NCBI GenBank assembly: GCA_004835665.1
Contig: ML240445.1
Coordinates: 620,001 to 684,000 of the forward strand
Reading direction: 5' to 3'
DNA from: Phoma sp. XZ068
Taxonomy: Eukaryota > Ascomycota > Dothideomycetes > Pleosporales > Didymellaceae
Length of the DNA stretch: 64,000 nt
The translations under genes were made by a program, and so were the position numbers. Below the pieces are notes generated by a model, which worked only from the letters and a program-made list of their open reading frames with translations, had not been told where the DNA came from and searched no databases. Shown piece after piece: positions 20,483-32,135 of this stretch (position 1 is its first letter; every line of letters begins with the position of its first letter).

Positions 20483-23400
20483 ATGGCGGAAGTTATCAGC
20501 TTGGTGTCCGGCGTCCTTTCTCTGCTTGACTTCGGATGCAAAGTCGTCTCTGGGACGCGCAGTGTCCGCGACTCGCTCCATGGAACGGCACCAGAAGTAC
20601 ATGAGCTGGATCTCATTTTAAGACAGATACAAGACTCGCACCAGGCTTACCAGAAGCACATTTCCGCCAGCAAGAAGAAGCTGCCTGATAGTAACATGCT
20701 GGCCATCACGCGAGAATGTGAACAGCTGCGCACGGAGCTTTCACAGGCCATTAGAAAGTTGCAGATGTCAGATAAGGCTTTTTCCAAGACTTTGGAAACA
20801 TGGCGTGTCAGCATACGGAGGCTTCGCAAAGAGGAGTACCTTGGAAACTTACGGGATCGACTTCTGAGGTTGCACCAACTCATCAGCTCCGAGATTGAGC
20901 GGGAAATGCAAGAGTACGTATGGCGAGGACGGGAAGAGGTGAATAAGTGATTTTCAAGATGTGTATGCTGATTTGTGACAGAGAGCGACATGCATCAATC
21001 ATGGCTGAGCTGAAGGCTACCGAGAGAGAAAAAAAGGCGCTAGGTATCGTCACAAGATCCACCCTGACCCTCGTACAGGCTGAGGTCCTGGGTATCGTTG
21101 GAAAAGGCATCCAGAACCGGGATGTCGCCAAACCAATGTCTTTATGGGGTGCGCTTACCGGACACAACGCTCCCGCACCAACTAAGAATAGACGAAAGAA
21201 GCTGAACACTATAAACATTGAATCCGGATCCACCGTTCAGGATGTATCAGATGAAGAGGCAGAAAAGGAGGAGATGCAACTTGCTACCCATGTGCAACAG
21301 CTAACAAACGCTATCATCAAGCTGAAGATGCTCCAAAGAGAACAAGACGCCTCTTTGAAGGAGATCGAGGTGATTCGAAGCCTCTATTTCAAAGAAGTCT
21401 TTCGCCGATTTGAGAAAATCCCCGAAGCCGATCCACAGTCAAACGAATGGGTTTTCGATCCGCTCAAGACAACCTTCCCATCGTGGTTAGAGAGTCAGAA
21501 TCAAGGAGATGGCCTATATTATGTCTTTGGCAAGGTAGATTAGTTGCTCGCCGCGACGACACTAAACACTAACGTGAAAGCAGGCAGGCAGCGGCAAATC
21601 AACACTGATGAAATTTGTGTCCGAGGATGCCCGTACGCAACAAGCATTGAAGAAGTGGGCCGGTACATCGACACTCCATACAGCTACCTACTACTTCTGG
21701 AATCAAGGCAGCGAGATGCAGAAGAGCGGCACGGGACTATTTCAATCCTTACTCTACCAGATCCTGCGTCTGACGCCTACTCTAATCACAACCGAGATGG
21801 GCGATCGCCCGCACCATGAGACGTGGAGCATGGAGGAACTGCGTATGACTTTCCAGAAGATTGCAACTTCCACACAGTTAAAATCCAAATTTTGCTTCTT
21901 TGTCGACGGCCTTGACGAATACGAAGGCGATGAGGAAGACGTCACCAAAATGCTCAAAGTGTTAGCTGCGTTTAGCCACATCAAGATATGTGCATCCAGT
22001 CGTCCAGGACGAGATTATGAGAAGTTCCTGAAGACTCGAGACGAACGTACTTTTGACATAGCAGATTTCACTCAGGACGACATGGAAAGACACGTTCGTA
22101 CAGAGCTTGGCCAAAGCGATAGGTTTCAGCTTTTGGCAAAGTCAGAGCCCGGCTGTTTGAAGATAATGAAAGATATCTCGGCTGGGGCCAGTGGCGTATG
22201 GCTCTGGGTCTATCTCGTCACGTCTGAGATCCGCAAGGACGTGGAGCGAGGAGAAGGCATCGAGACAATACGAAGGATTGTCGATGAATTTCCATCCGAT
22301 CTGGACGTTTTCTTCCGAACAATCATTGAGAAAACGCACCCCCGCCACAAGGAGCAAATGGCGCAGATATTCCTCATCACAATCGAGGAACTCCAGCCTC
22401 TGCCGCTTTATTCGTTTGGGCTTCTCGAGCAAGAACGAACAGAGCCGTATTTTGACCAGTATGCAATCGAAGCGAAGATCGAACCTTTCGATAAGACGAA
22501 CTTGTCACAAGAATACCCAGACCTGAAGTCAAGAGTTCATACCAGATGTAGAGATCTCCTGGTAGTCGATAGCAAGGCACATCCGGTATGTCTCAGCCAC
22601 TCGGTCGATTTTCTGCACCGAACCGTTCGCGATTTCTTGCGTGACAGTTATCGCAAAGAGTTGGATAAGCTGGTAAAGGAGAATTTCAACCCACTGATCA
22701 GCCTGTGCAATATCTGTCTTGCCTTGCTGAAAGGAGCGCATATCAAGGAATTTCTGAATCCTAAAAGTCTCAAAGTCATCATTGGGCTTACTGATGAACT
22801 ACTCTACTACGCTCACGAGGTGGAGAGAAGGTTTGGTGACTCGAAGGTACCACAGCTCACTCCTATACTTGATGAGCTGGACAGGACTAACACAATTTTC
22901 GCGCGGCGGAATGGTGGCACCAAGCACTGGACACACGCTAGGGACCTACCTCCAGCTCAAGGTGTTGACGTATACAAAGAAGGCGGGAACTGCAACTTCC
23001 TAGCACTAGCTGTGCAGGCGCGCTTGACGGGATATGTGCGTTCGAAGCTACAGGCAAATCCACGCTGTTTGCAAAAGAATGGCCGGCCGATACTGGACTA
23101 TGCTCTGCGACCACTCAGGACCACACCGATCACTATGCCATACCATTCCATCCGAGACGAGTCAAGTATAGATATCGAGATGGTCAAGGTGTTGCTCGAG
23201 CACGACGCAGATCCGAACCAGCTCGTCTATCTTTACGACAAAGAGACAGTCTGGGGGCTATTTCTCATCTCAATGAACGAGGCTGGACGGTCGAATATCT
23301 CCCCCAGTTTGAAGGAGTCATGGCTTCAGGCATGTCGATTACTGATACGCGCAGGTGCGCAGTCAGACTACAGATGCATCCAATACGACCTGACGGTATA

Positions 23401-23518
23401 TGATGTACTAGCGAATGTGTTCACCCCTTCAGAAGTAGCGCAGTTGGTCAATGAGTTCGCCGAGAAAGCAAGGGAGCTTGAGGCACAGCAGTCCGATGGT
23501 AGTTGTACCGTACAGTAA
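20483..23518 (+). CDS. NACHT-type STAND receptor (fungal NLR-like)
   Basis: Signal-transducing NTPase of the kind used in fungal non-self recognition and cell death. Three exons: 20483-20913, 20982-21534 and 21584-23518, giving 972 residues. Residues 1-150 (MAEVISLVSGVLSLLDFGCK...) are a helical domain of the SesA/HeLo-like class, followed by a charged coiled coil. The NACHT core has the P-loop GKAGSGKST at 327-335, Walker B FFVDGLDEYEG near 432-443 and ASSRPG near 465-470. A winged-helix/DUF7791-like region carries SVDFLHRTVRDFL. The C-terminus has one ankyrin-like piece (VKVLLEHDADPNQL) but no WD, TPR or full ankyrin array, so the ligand-sensing part is short or degenerate. Intron 2 splits the P-loop after GK. 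The choice of the first donor is supported by the coiled coil it restores. Confidence 0.9.
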
Positions 23519-26500
23519 CTCGACATAATACTCAAAAGTCAGCCACTGAGCCGGCACAAACCCGACATCGAAGATTCAGAATGAGCAGCGCTGAACTCGG
23601 AGATCTTTGTCCCCGAATCTTGGTCTAATGGCCGTGTCAATACCAACAGCATGTGCAATATTTCACACGCCACGATTTAGAGAATGTTAGCAACCCCAAA
23701 AATTTCGACTCTCCATAGTAACCATGTACACATTAGTGAACAAGGTAATAAAAATCATAATATGTTAAAATAGCGTATCTTTACAGATAATGCCATTTAG
23801 ATTAGTATAAACGGTCTTATATCAGTCTTTATTGTGTTATCCGCAGCTTACTACAGAAGAGTTTAAATCACGGCGTTGCCAACATTATCTAAATCGTGGC
23901 GGACAAGTCATTGCATCGCCTATTGGTACTGCAGATTGCGATGACGGAAATTTCATTATTGCGCCTCTCCGGAAGATCCGCTCCTACGTAGACAGTCCAG
24001 GATCAATGGTGTTGTGATATTTGCTACTAGTGCTTACTTCTCCGCATGACGTCGACTGTTCATGCGTGCACCTGTAAGTTGGAGGTTGCGTTAAGGTTGA
24101 GGTCAGGGGGCTAAGAGCTACAAGGTGAGGTTCACGGGTACCCCGGATGCGCGAGCTGGGGAAGGCGGTTTTGGAAGTGTGTCTGTGCTTGTCTTCGAGG
24201 TGGTGTGGATCGGTGTTCGGATTTCAAGGCAATGAACTTCGTCTTTAATGCTAAGATGAGCAGGTGTTACCCATTCGGCTGCAATCGTCGTGGTAGTAGC
24301 AGGCGGTCTCCTAATTGCTGGCGGTTAACGTCGTACTTCGTTTAGGAGCGTTAATAAACTACTACGGTGAAAATCGCTGCTTGCTGCAAGCTCATAGTAA
24401 GCATCTCTGCTGATCTCAGTCTGCGTCAGCTGTTAATGTCATTGGTCTGCCTTGTGGTTGATGTGGTGACGTTGTCTCTCGGCCACGCGCACGCTGGACC
24501 AGAAGAGGAAGGCCCTGATCGCCCGTCTCCACCAACACGCATCGCGCTGTTTTGCACCAGACCTGCATGGGAAGTTAACGCCAGTGTCTTGAGCTTATTT
24601 TGACTCCCAGACTTGGTTTTGAGGTTGAAGTTCAATTTTCGGTTCAAGATGCGACGGTGCGTGGGGTCGATGTGTTGTTCACTGAAGTTGCAGGGGAGCC
24701 CGCGGGACTGTCCATGCGGGTGGAGACTTGTTGCTGCCAACTTTGAAGTCCGTTTGTCAGAGGTTGATTGTTGGGTTGACTCGAAATTTCAATCTCGAAA
24801 TGTGATACCGAATCGCTCGACTTGTCGCTTGCTCTCGCCCTGCGCAGAGCCGCATTTCGTAAACCCAGTCACACAGTTTATCGTTTTGACTCGTGAAGTG
24901 GAGTGTGGCTTGTTGCGAACCGCTTGCCGCTTGGCAATACACCCCTGACCATCGAATATTCAGGACTAGGATCTACGGCCTTCATCTCCAGTCTTCGAGA
25001 AAGATTTCGCAATATGCCTTGCATGTTGATGTGAAAACCCTGGTTTTGAGTGAGAAGTTGATTGCGATTCAGGGATTCTCGCAGATCAAATAAACCAGCA
25101 GGTTGTCAATTTCCATGAATCGTATTATAGCACAAAGTCTATCAAAAAAAGTCGGTAGGCGCTCAAGTCGCAAATTTGAGCGTGTGGCGGTGAGTCGAGT
25201 GTGGATTGGTACGGCCGACAAGATTGCGGGCAGATCATTGACGGAGGATATCGTACGCGGTATGCTCTGTGCGCGCCGCAACACCCGTTCGAGATGACAG
25301 GATGCTGCACCTGTTTGCGCGGAAATTCTTTCCTGCGTCTGGAACGAATTCTAATGGATCGACGTTGCGATGTTGGTACCCCAACCAGATTGGTTGGGCG
25401 GCTGCATCCTGAAACGTAACATTGGATTCCGTTCCATGGAACAAAGCTGATGAGAATAAACTCTCCTTTTCACGTGAGCCATGACCATTCAATAATAACC
25501 CGGCTCCATCCTGGCCACCATCTGGTTCGGCTGATCTGCTTCAGAGTCATTCCGTAGTCTGCAAGATCTTATATCGGCGCCTGCGCTGCTCATTTGGGAA
25601 AGCCCGGTTCGCGATCGTCTCTCTGACAGGCTGTTTCTTTCGCATTCGTGTGGACTGTGTCACGCATGCATGCGGACGTTCGCCAGAGTTTGCCCGACAG
25701 AGGTGGCTGATTAGAGCTGAATGTGGCTGTTTGATGAAACTGTGGGGGCATCGAGCATGTTGGCCTGAGCAAACGCGAACTTTATGTTCTTACCAGCACC
25801 GCGACCTGTTGGAGCAGCGCTTTGGGCATGACATTTTGGGTGTCAGCATTCTTGGGAACAAGGGTTTTAGTTGCCAGCACCAACGGGGATCGGCGCTCGG
25901 GCGGTGAGTGCGCAATGCGATTCGTTGGGGCGGACGCCAGCCGCTGTGCAGCTTTGCATGCTCGAACAAGCTTGGCATGGTGTGAAGGCTGGAGTTGTGC
26001 AAAGGTTGAGAGACGGCGATATTTGGGACAGAGGCTGTACTGTTGTTACACGAGGGAAGAGAGGTGGCGGGCACAAAGTTACAGGTTCGCAGCCGTTAAG
26101 CTGCCTTTAGTTGGCCGGTACGTTGAGACGCAGGAGCGAGAGCATTGATACTGCCGGCTTTTATTGTTGCAAGATACTGTTGTCGATCACGACCATGTGC
26201 AGAGTGTGTGATAGCTGTACTCGACGTGAGAGGCAGACGCTCTCGGCCACGGTGTGATCAATCACGTCTTCGACCCAAGGCGCTGGACGGCAGCAATGCC
26301 GTGGCTTTCCAGGCGGCTTCGTCAAGATCGTCCAGAGGTTGGTCAATCGCACCGAGGAAGGGTCGTGAAAGGAGGGGCAGTCTGATCATGCGACCTCGTT
26401 TCCAAGATGAATGTCGCAAGATCTCACCACCCAGCAAGATGCTTATCACAACACGTGCAGACCAAAGCCGCCGACTGCCGTGGCCCTGGTGAATGACGCC

Positions 26501-26982
26501 GCGCAGCTCAGGTCGAGCGGGCGCAGGCAGGCTGATGCTGGCATGCACAGCTTTTGTTTCAGGACGTGAGGTGTGCATAACGCTGGTGAATGGTGCTATT
26601 CGACCAAGCCTGGTGCGACTAGAGCGAGGCGGGTCCTCTAGGTGCTCTAGTGGGCGTGCTGCCGCGAGACCAATTTCGTGTGCCGGGATCCCTGCACATC
26701 AAATCGAACCCCTAGCAACGCGCCCTCACCTTAAGAATCTCGCAGCCCTTGGCCACTTGTTGAGCTTTTCCTTATTCCCCTTCCTCACACCGCTGTGCTT
26801 CAGACTTTTCACCCAAGGTCGAGCCTGCTTTGCCTCTCGCCGCACCTGCCAGAGCTAGCTTCCCTTCCTTGCACTAAATCTTGTAATCAAAACACCCAGC
26901 GTGCTCCCCTACCTTATCTTTTTTCCCACGCCCGCCTCCAGCACACCCTCCCCACACTCTCTACACGCACAAAAAACACAAC
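23519..26982. other. Gene-poor region with AT-rich tract, then promoter of the PH-domain gene
   Basis: No supported gene in 3.46 kb. About 23640-23960 is clearly AT-rich (for example TAATAAAAATCATAATATGT), unlike the flanks, and could be an old mutated repeat; I see no terminal repeats or transposase frame. The last 250 bases before 26983 are CT/CA-rich leader ending CACAAAAAACACAACATG. Confidence 0.45.
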
Positions 26983-29136
26983 ATGTCTGCCGAAGCACCA
27001 AAGCCAGTTGTTGCCGCTGAGGCCGCCCCTGCGCCTGTTGAGTCCACACCTGTTGCCGTCCCAGCGGTCGAGCAGACCACTGCCCCTGCTGTCGAGGCGC
27101 CCAAGGTTGAGGAGCAGCCCAAGGTCGAGGGTGACGCCGCTGTCGCCGCCCCCGTTGAGGAGAAGAAGGAGGAGGAGAAAGCCGAGGAGAAGGCTGAGGA
27201 GAAGGTCGTTGAGCCCATCTACAGCGGTGCCCTGGGTTACAAGGCCCCTGGCCTGAAGAAGTAAGTAGCACGTGGTGCGATACCACAACAAAACGCTAAC
27301 CATGGTACAGCGCTTTCCGCTACTCTAAGAAGTACTTCTGGTTCGGCGAGGAGCCCGTCCCTGCTTCCAGCCTTGCTGAGTACCTGCGCGGCGAGAAGCC
27401 TGAGGTTGCGCACCCCACTGCTGCTTGGTCCAGCCAGACCGGAAAGGGTCTCCTCTACTTTGTCAAGCACGCCGACAAGAAGGAGAGCCCTGCCGGTGTT
27501 CTTAACTTGGTGCGCATTAATCTTCAAGCTCACGTGAAATTTAGCTAACAATCTGTAGGCGTATGCTACCGACCTTGTCAAGGACGGAACCATTGCTTTC
27601 TCATTCAAGATCCACGGCCACAAGCACGCTTTCGAGGGTCAGACCCTGACCGAGCGTGATGGTTGGTTCGTTGCCGTCGAGAAAGCCATCGCTGAGGCTA
27701 AGGAGGCTAAGGAGGCCATCGAGTCCAGCGAGGCCTACAAGGAGGAGAAGACCAAGCTCGGTAAGTTTAACTTTTTCTTTTTCGCGTCGCGTCGCGTCTC
27801 GGTCCCTTTTTCTTGGTGATCCGCGTAGACCCACCGCAGCGTGCTGACACCACCACTAGGCAAGCCCACCATTTTAGCCGCCGCCGCCACCACTTCCGCC
27901 GCCGCCCCCAAGAAGAGCGTCGACGCTACCAGGGCTACCGAGACTGAGGCCCCCGTTGCTGAGGCCGCTGGCCCTGCCCGTACTGGATCTTCCTCCAGCA
28001 GCTCTTCCTCGGATGCCGAGAAGAAGAACAAGAAGAAGGCTGCCAAGAGCAAGAGCCGCTCTGTTTCCCGCAAGCGTGCCAGCATCTTCGGTGGTCTCCT
28101 CGGCAAGAAGGACAAGGCCGATGAGCACGTTGCTGAGCCCGAGGTCAAGAAGGAGGAGTCCGTTGCTCCTCAGATCGGCGAGACCTCTACCACTGCTCCC
28201 GTCATCACTTCTGACATCCCCAAGACTGGCGATGAGCTGAAGGCTGAGCCTACCCCTGCCCCCGTCGTTGCTGAGACCGCTGCCCCGGCTCCCGTCGAGA
28301 CCGAGGCCGCTGCTCCTGTTGTCGCCGCTGCTCCTGTTGAGAAGGACGACAAGACAGCTGAGAAGCCCAAGCCCACCAAGCGTGGTTCCATCTTCGGCTC
28401 CTTCTTCGAGAAGGTCAAGAGCCCTTCCCACGAGAAGAAGGAGGCCGACATCATCCCCGCTGTCGCTCCCAAGGAGGCTACCAAGGAGACCGCCGTTGTC
28501 CCTGAGGCTGCTAAGCCTGTCGAGGAGACACCCGTTGTTGCTCCCGCGGCTGAGACCACCGAGGCCCCTCTCGCTGAGGCCAAGCTCGATGCTCCCAAGA
28601 CCGAGGCTGCTAAGCCCGTAACCCCTGTCAAGGAGAAGGAGCACTTCTCGTTTGGCAAGTTCTTTGGCAACAAGGAGAAGGCCAAGTCTCCCGCTGCCGA
28701 GACTGCCACTCTCCCTCAGACCGAGCAGGCACCCAAGGTCGATGAGACACCTGCTCCCGTCGTTGCTAACGGTGTCGAGCCCACCGTCCCCGTTGCCGAG
28801 ACCTCGACTGCCGCTCCTGTTGAGGAGAAGAAGGAGGAGACCCCTGCTGTCCCCAAGAAGGAGAAGAGGACCAGCATCTTCGGCTCCCTCGCCCGCACTG
28901 TCTCCAAGGCTGGAGGCAAGAAGGAGCCCAAGGAGAAGAAGGAGGCTGCCGCTCCCGCCACCGTCCAGGAGTCTGCTGAGCCCGCCGACAAGGTCGAGAC
29001 CCCTGCTGTCGCTGAGAAGAAGGAGGAGACACCCGTTGTCCCTGCCCAGCAGTCCACCATTGGTGATGTCACCCCCGAGTCCGTCAACGTTGGTGAGGCT
29101 CCGAAAAGCAGCGCACCTGTCGCTACAACTGCGTAA
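26983..29136 (+). CDS. PH-like domain protein of the Meu6 type with long Ala/Pro/Glu-rich tail
   Basis: Four exons: 26983-27260, 27311-27509, 27559-27760 and 27860-29136, giving 651 residues; all junctions keep frame across GT-AG introns. Residues 1-90 are Ala/Pro/Val/Glu-rich. Residues 90 to about 225 form a PH-like domain (KYFWFGEEPVPASSLAEYL, GKGLLYFVKHADKKESPAGV, AFSFKIHGHKHAFEGQTLTE, DGWFVAVEKAI), matching the domain of fission yeast meiotic expression up-regulated protein 6. The remaining 425 residues are disordered Ala/Pro/Glu/Lys repeats with four short Ser-Ile-Phe-Gly-like motifs. Heavily biased, optimal-looking codons suggest high expression. A lipid- or membrane-cortex role is inferred from the PH-like fold; the true function is not known. 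Confidence 0.85.
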
Positions 29137-30391
29137 GGTGTGGTGGGAAGACCCAACCTTTCTCGATGACAGTCACGATGGAATGACGGAAAAGCAAAGA
29201 TACCGCAAGTCCCTTGTTTGACCGCACGGCCACGACACCGATACCCCCATTTCCTTGTTTGAATCTTGTACACGGATTCAGGCGCAGGATATGGATCACA
29301 TATACCCTTTCGCAACCAATCTGTTTTGTATTTGGACCAACTCTCCGTCGCTCATTCCCCTCGGTCACGAAATGTGCGGCATTGGCATGTTGGAGATGTC
29401 TCTTTTGGCCTTTTCTATGTTTATGCGCACTTTTGTCTAGATTGATACCACTCTGCACTGTTTCTCTCGTTTTTGATACCAGTTTTCCGGGCTTTTGGTC
29501 GTTTGGCTGTCGTTCCTGTCGGTTTATCGCACAATACCCCCTGATACCCTGCGTACAGCCTTATCAGGAATGTACACAAGCGGCCACTCGGGCACTTCGC
29601 ATAATAATCTCTAATAGACTCGTGGTTTGCACTGAAATGGACTTGACATGGTGTTGCTTATGGCGTGACAAGGAGTGAAGTGATGTTGATCATATTGACG
29701 CCGAGTCGATCATGACGACACCAGACTGCGGATTAATGCCATGCACAACGGTCAAGTTAGATCATGATCGTTAAGCCCTACCCATGTGTCGCCAGAGTAG
29801 AGGGTGATAGAATTCAGCTTCCACAGATGCCATATGCATATGATGTGACAACACAAGATGCGGGATGGTACATGATCCAGCAATGGGGAGCAAGGACGTG
29901 GTAGCTGTTGTCAGTTGGCGCATGTGCATATCTACAGCTAGTGACATAACGTGCATGCGGTGGTGGACTAGCCTAGCCTATCCTGCCCTGCCGCAAACAC
30001 CACTCAGATAATCAGGCCGGTCTAGGTTTCTTTGAGCGCATGGGGGGCAAGGCCCGAATGCCAACTTCCTCCCATCAACAGATCACGGGGAGGCAAGGCG
30101 CAACTGCGGCAGCGAGTACTAATACAGTGAGGCGCCTGCATCGCCCATCTGGAGTGACGGCTCACCTCGATGCCCCAGGTACACAGCGCAAGAGCGCCTC
30201 CCCCGCCAGCTCAGCCACTTCAACCTCCAAGGCCGTCACGGTGAACAGCTTGTGCCCATGCGATCGCTCTATCATCCCTTTTAAGCATCTGTCTCGTTAT
30301 TGTTGTCTCAGCATTGTGTTCATTTTCCCAATCGGTCGTAAAGTCAGATTTGGCAGTACCGAGGCAGGGCTGAGAGGTACTCGAGCCGACC
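29137..30391. other. Intergenic region, no supported gene
   Basis: 3' flank of the PH-domain gene and promoter of the UBTD-type gene. Open frames exist but show no domain or splice support. Confidence 0.5.
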
Positions 30392-31492
30392 ATGGTATGT
30401 CGCCCCATGGGAGCACGCGACATGTCTTACCTTGGGCTGCATTGTTTGGACTACATTTCTGACTTCCTCCCAGGGTTGTTGCAGTTCTCGTCCGGCTGCT
30501 TCTCCGGCCAACAATGATGGCGCACAGGATCCTCCCAATGTCGCCCATCTCGACGCCTCGTCGCGCAACCTCAATGCGCCATCCTCTCGACAAACGTCTG
30601 TGCCGTCCTCACGAGGCTCGTTTCTAGGACGCCCATTGCCAGCTGCGCCTTCCAGCTCAACCGCTCAACCCGCATCGAGCGTTCGCCTCAACCAGCCTCT
30701 CACGCCCATCCCCCCAGAACAGCGCTCCGCACTCCCCAACACGCTTGCCTCGCCTACGACCGCTAAGAGCAGAACCCGCGTTAAGCCGCTTACAGACTCG
30801 TCGAGTCAGGCATGGACACGAGCGCGACTTGAGAAGGAGCGCAGAGACTGGTGGGACACACGCGTCACGGGCAGCACCCAAGTCTGGCAGTGTCTTCGTG
30901 CGGCGACAGAGGCCCTGCAGCAGGGAGATGTTGCGACAGCACAGGGCTTGCTCGATGCTCAAGGATGTACCTGCCCGCATGGTCAGCTATGGGGCGAGGT
31001 CTACGATGAAAGTGGCAACCGCTACAAGGTGCCAGAGTGGTTAGTACTGGAGCCCGCTGGTATCGTAGAAGAGGAGGACATCCCAGCAACAGAGGATAAG
31101 ACCAATGATACCACTGCCGTTGACGACTTGGAGCCGGATCGTGAGTTTGTTGTGCGCGCCCGAGTCAGCCATTCGGCCCAAGATATTCGAGTCCCAGTGC
31201 GGAGGCGAGAGACCGTTGCGTCCATTCGTGAGAAGCTTAAGACGCAAGCACAGGTACGTCTCTATGCCGCGATCCCACTTTTTACGACCCATCGAATGCC
31301 TCGGCGATGCCCACTTTGACTTTCGTAATGTGCTAACCAAGCTAGTTGGACGATGACCAGAGGCTCCTTCTCGTGTACAACGGACGTGTGTACGCAGACC
31401 ACGAAATTCTCGAGACAAACGGGTTCTGGAACTACGATAACGACTACATAATTTCGTGTTTCGTTCCTCCGAAGGACTCCATTACATCATAG
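30392..31492 (+). CDS. UBTD/DC-UbP-type ubiquitin-like domain protein with N-myristoylation motif
   Basis: Homologue of UBTD1/2 (DC-UbP), adaptors linking ubiquitin-pathway enzymes. Three exons: 30392-30394 (ATG only), 30474-31253 and 31346-31492, giving 309 residues. Splicing produces the N-terminus MGCCSSRPAASP: Gly2 plus Ser6 fits N-myristoylation and Cys3/Cys4 palmitoylation. A Ser/Pro-rich linker follows. The DC-UbP domain spans about residues 105-200 (ARLEKERRDWWDTRVTGSTQ, CLRAATEALQQGDVATAQGL, CTCPHG, YKVPEWLVLEP). The C-terminal ubiquitin-like fold spans about 228-309 (RETVASIREKLKTQAQLDDD, QRLLLVYNGRVYADHEIL). An in-frame alternative ATG at 30432 would give MGCIVWTTF and lose the acyl motif; the spliced form matches fungal relatives better. 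Confidence 0.88.
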
Positions 31493-32135
31493 CGTGTCTT
31501 ATGTCGACGGTGCAAGGCCTTGCAAGGCGCTTCTGGCCACACATCTACCTTTGCAGCTTGTGCGCCTTGTCGCCGTGAGAGTCGAAAGCTTCACGCCAGC
31601 CCCAGTCAGCTCTTTCCACTTGCCTCCATTCAGGAATAATGGCTACGAGATACCCTTTTCTTTGATCATTGCTCGCCTAGTTTTAGGCTTGCGGAGTTGT
31701 ATCTCACTTGACTCATCGTGCAGTGCATTCCCACACAGTAGCTACCTTAATGCATAATCATATTACCATAGCACAACTCATAAAAAGAAGCTCGTTATTC
31801 GTGAATTATTTGAGCAGTGGATCATCCATGTTTTAGACTGCGGAATTTAAGATATTAGTAGCTGTCGTGCTAGCACTCTTCTCTATCACCAAGCCCCTTC
31901 CTAGCCCACTGGCCTTCTCCCTTCCACGTTCTTTTCCTTCTTAACCATACCGTGAAGGATCATCTACATCTCCACCCTCCCCTTCCCATTCCGCTTCCCC
32001 TTCCCATTCCGCTTCCCCTTCCCATTCCCCTTCCCTTCACTCTTCTCCTCACTCTCCTTTTCCCCATCAAGCCGAATCTCAACGACCTCCACCCCCTTCT
32101 CCATCGCCCCAGAATCCTCCACTCCCATCCTACGC
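31493..32135. other. Intergenic region with pyrimidine-rich microsatellite
   Basis: 3' flank of the UBTD-type gene. Contains the 18-bp repeat at 31981-32034. A reverse-strand frame from about 32170 to 31964 is open and lysine-rich and may be a displaced 3' end of the next gene. Confidence 0.5.
31981..32034. repeat. 18-bp tandem repeat, three copies
   Basis: Three adjacent copies of CCTTCCCATTCCGCTTCC, the third with one change (CCCC for CGCT-type position). On the reverse strand it would encode a Gly-Lys-Gly-Lys-Arg-Asn-type repeat. Confidence 0.85.

Noticed and set aside
26493..26858. Open frame of 121 codons upstream of the PH-domain gene
   Set aside because: Arg/Ser/Leu-biased, no domain, and overlaps the likely promoter and leader.
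27874..28709. Long Gly/Ser/Leu- and Ala/Ser-rich frames opposite the PH-domain protein exon
   Set aside because: Antisense shadows produced by the biased codons of the real gene; no start context, domains or introns.
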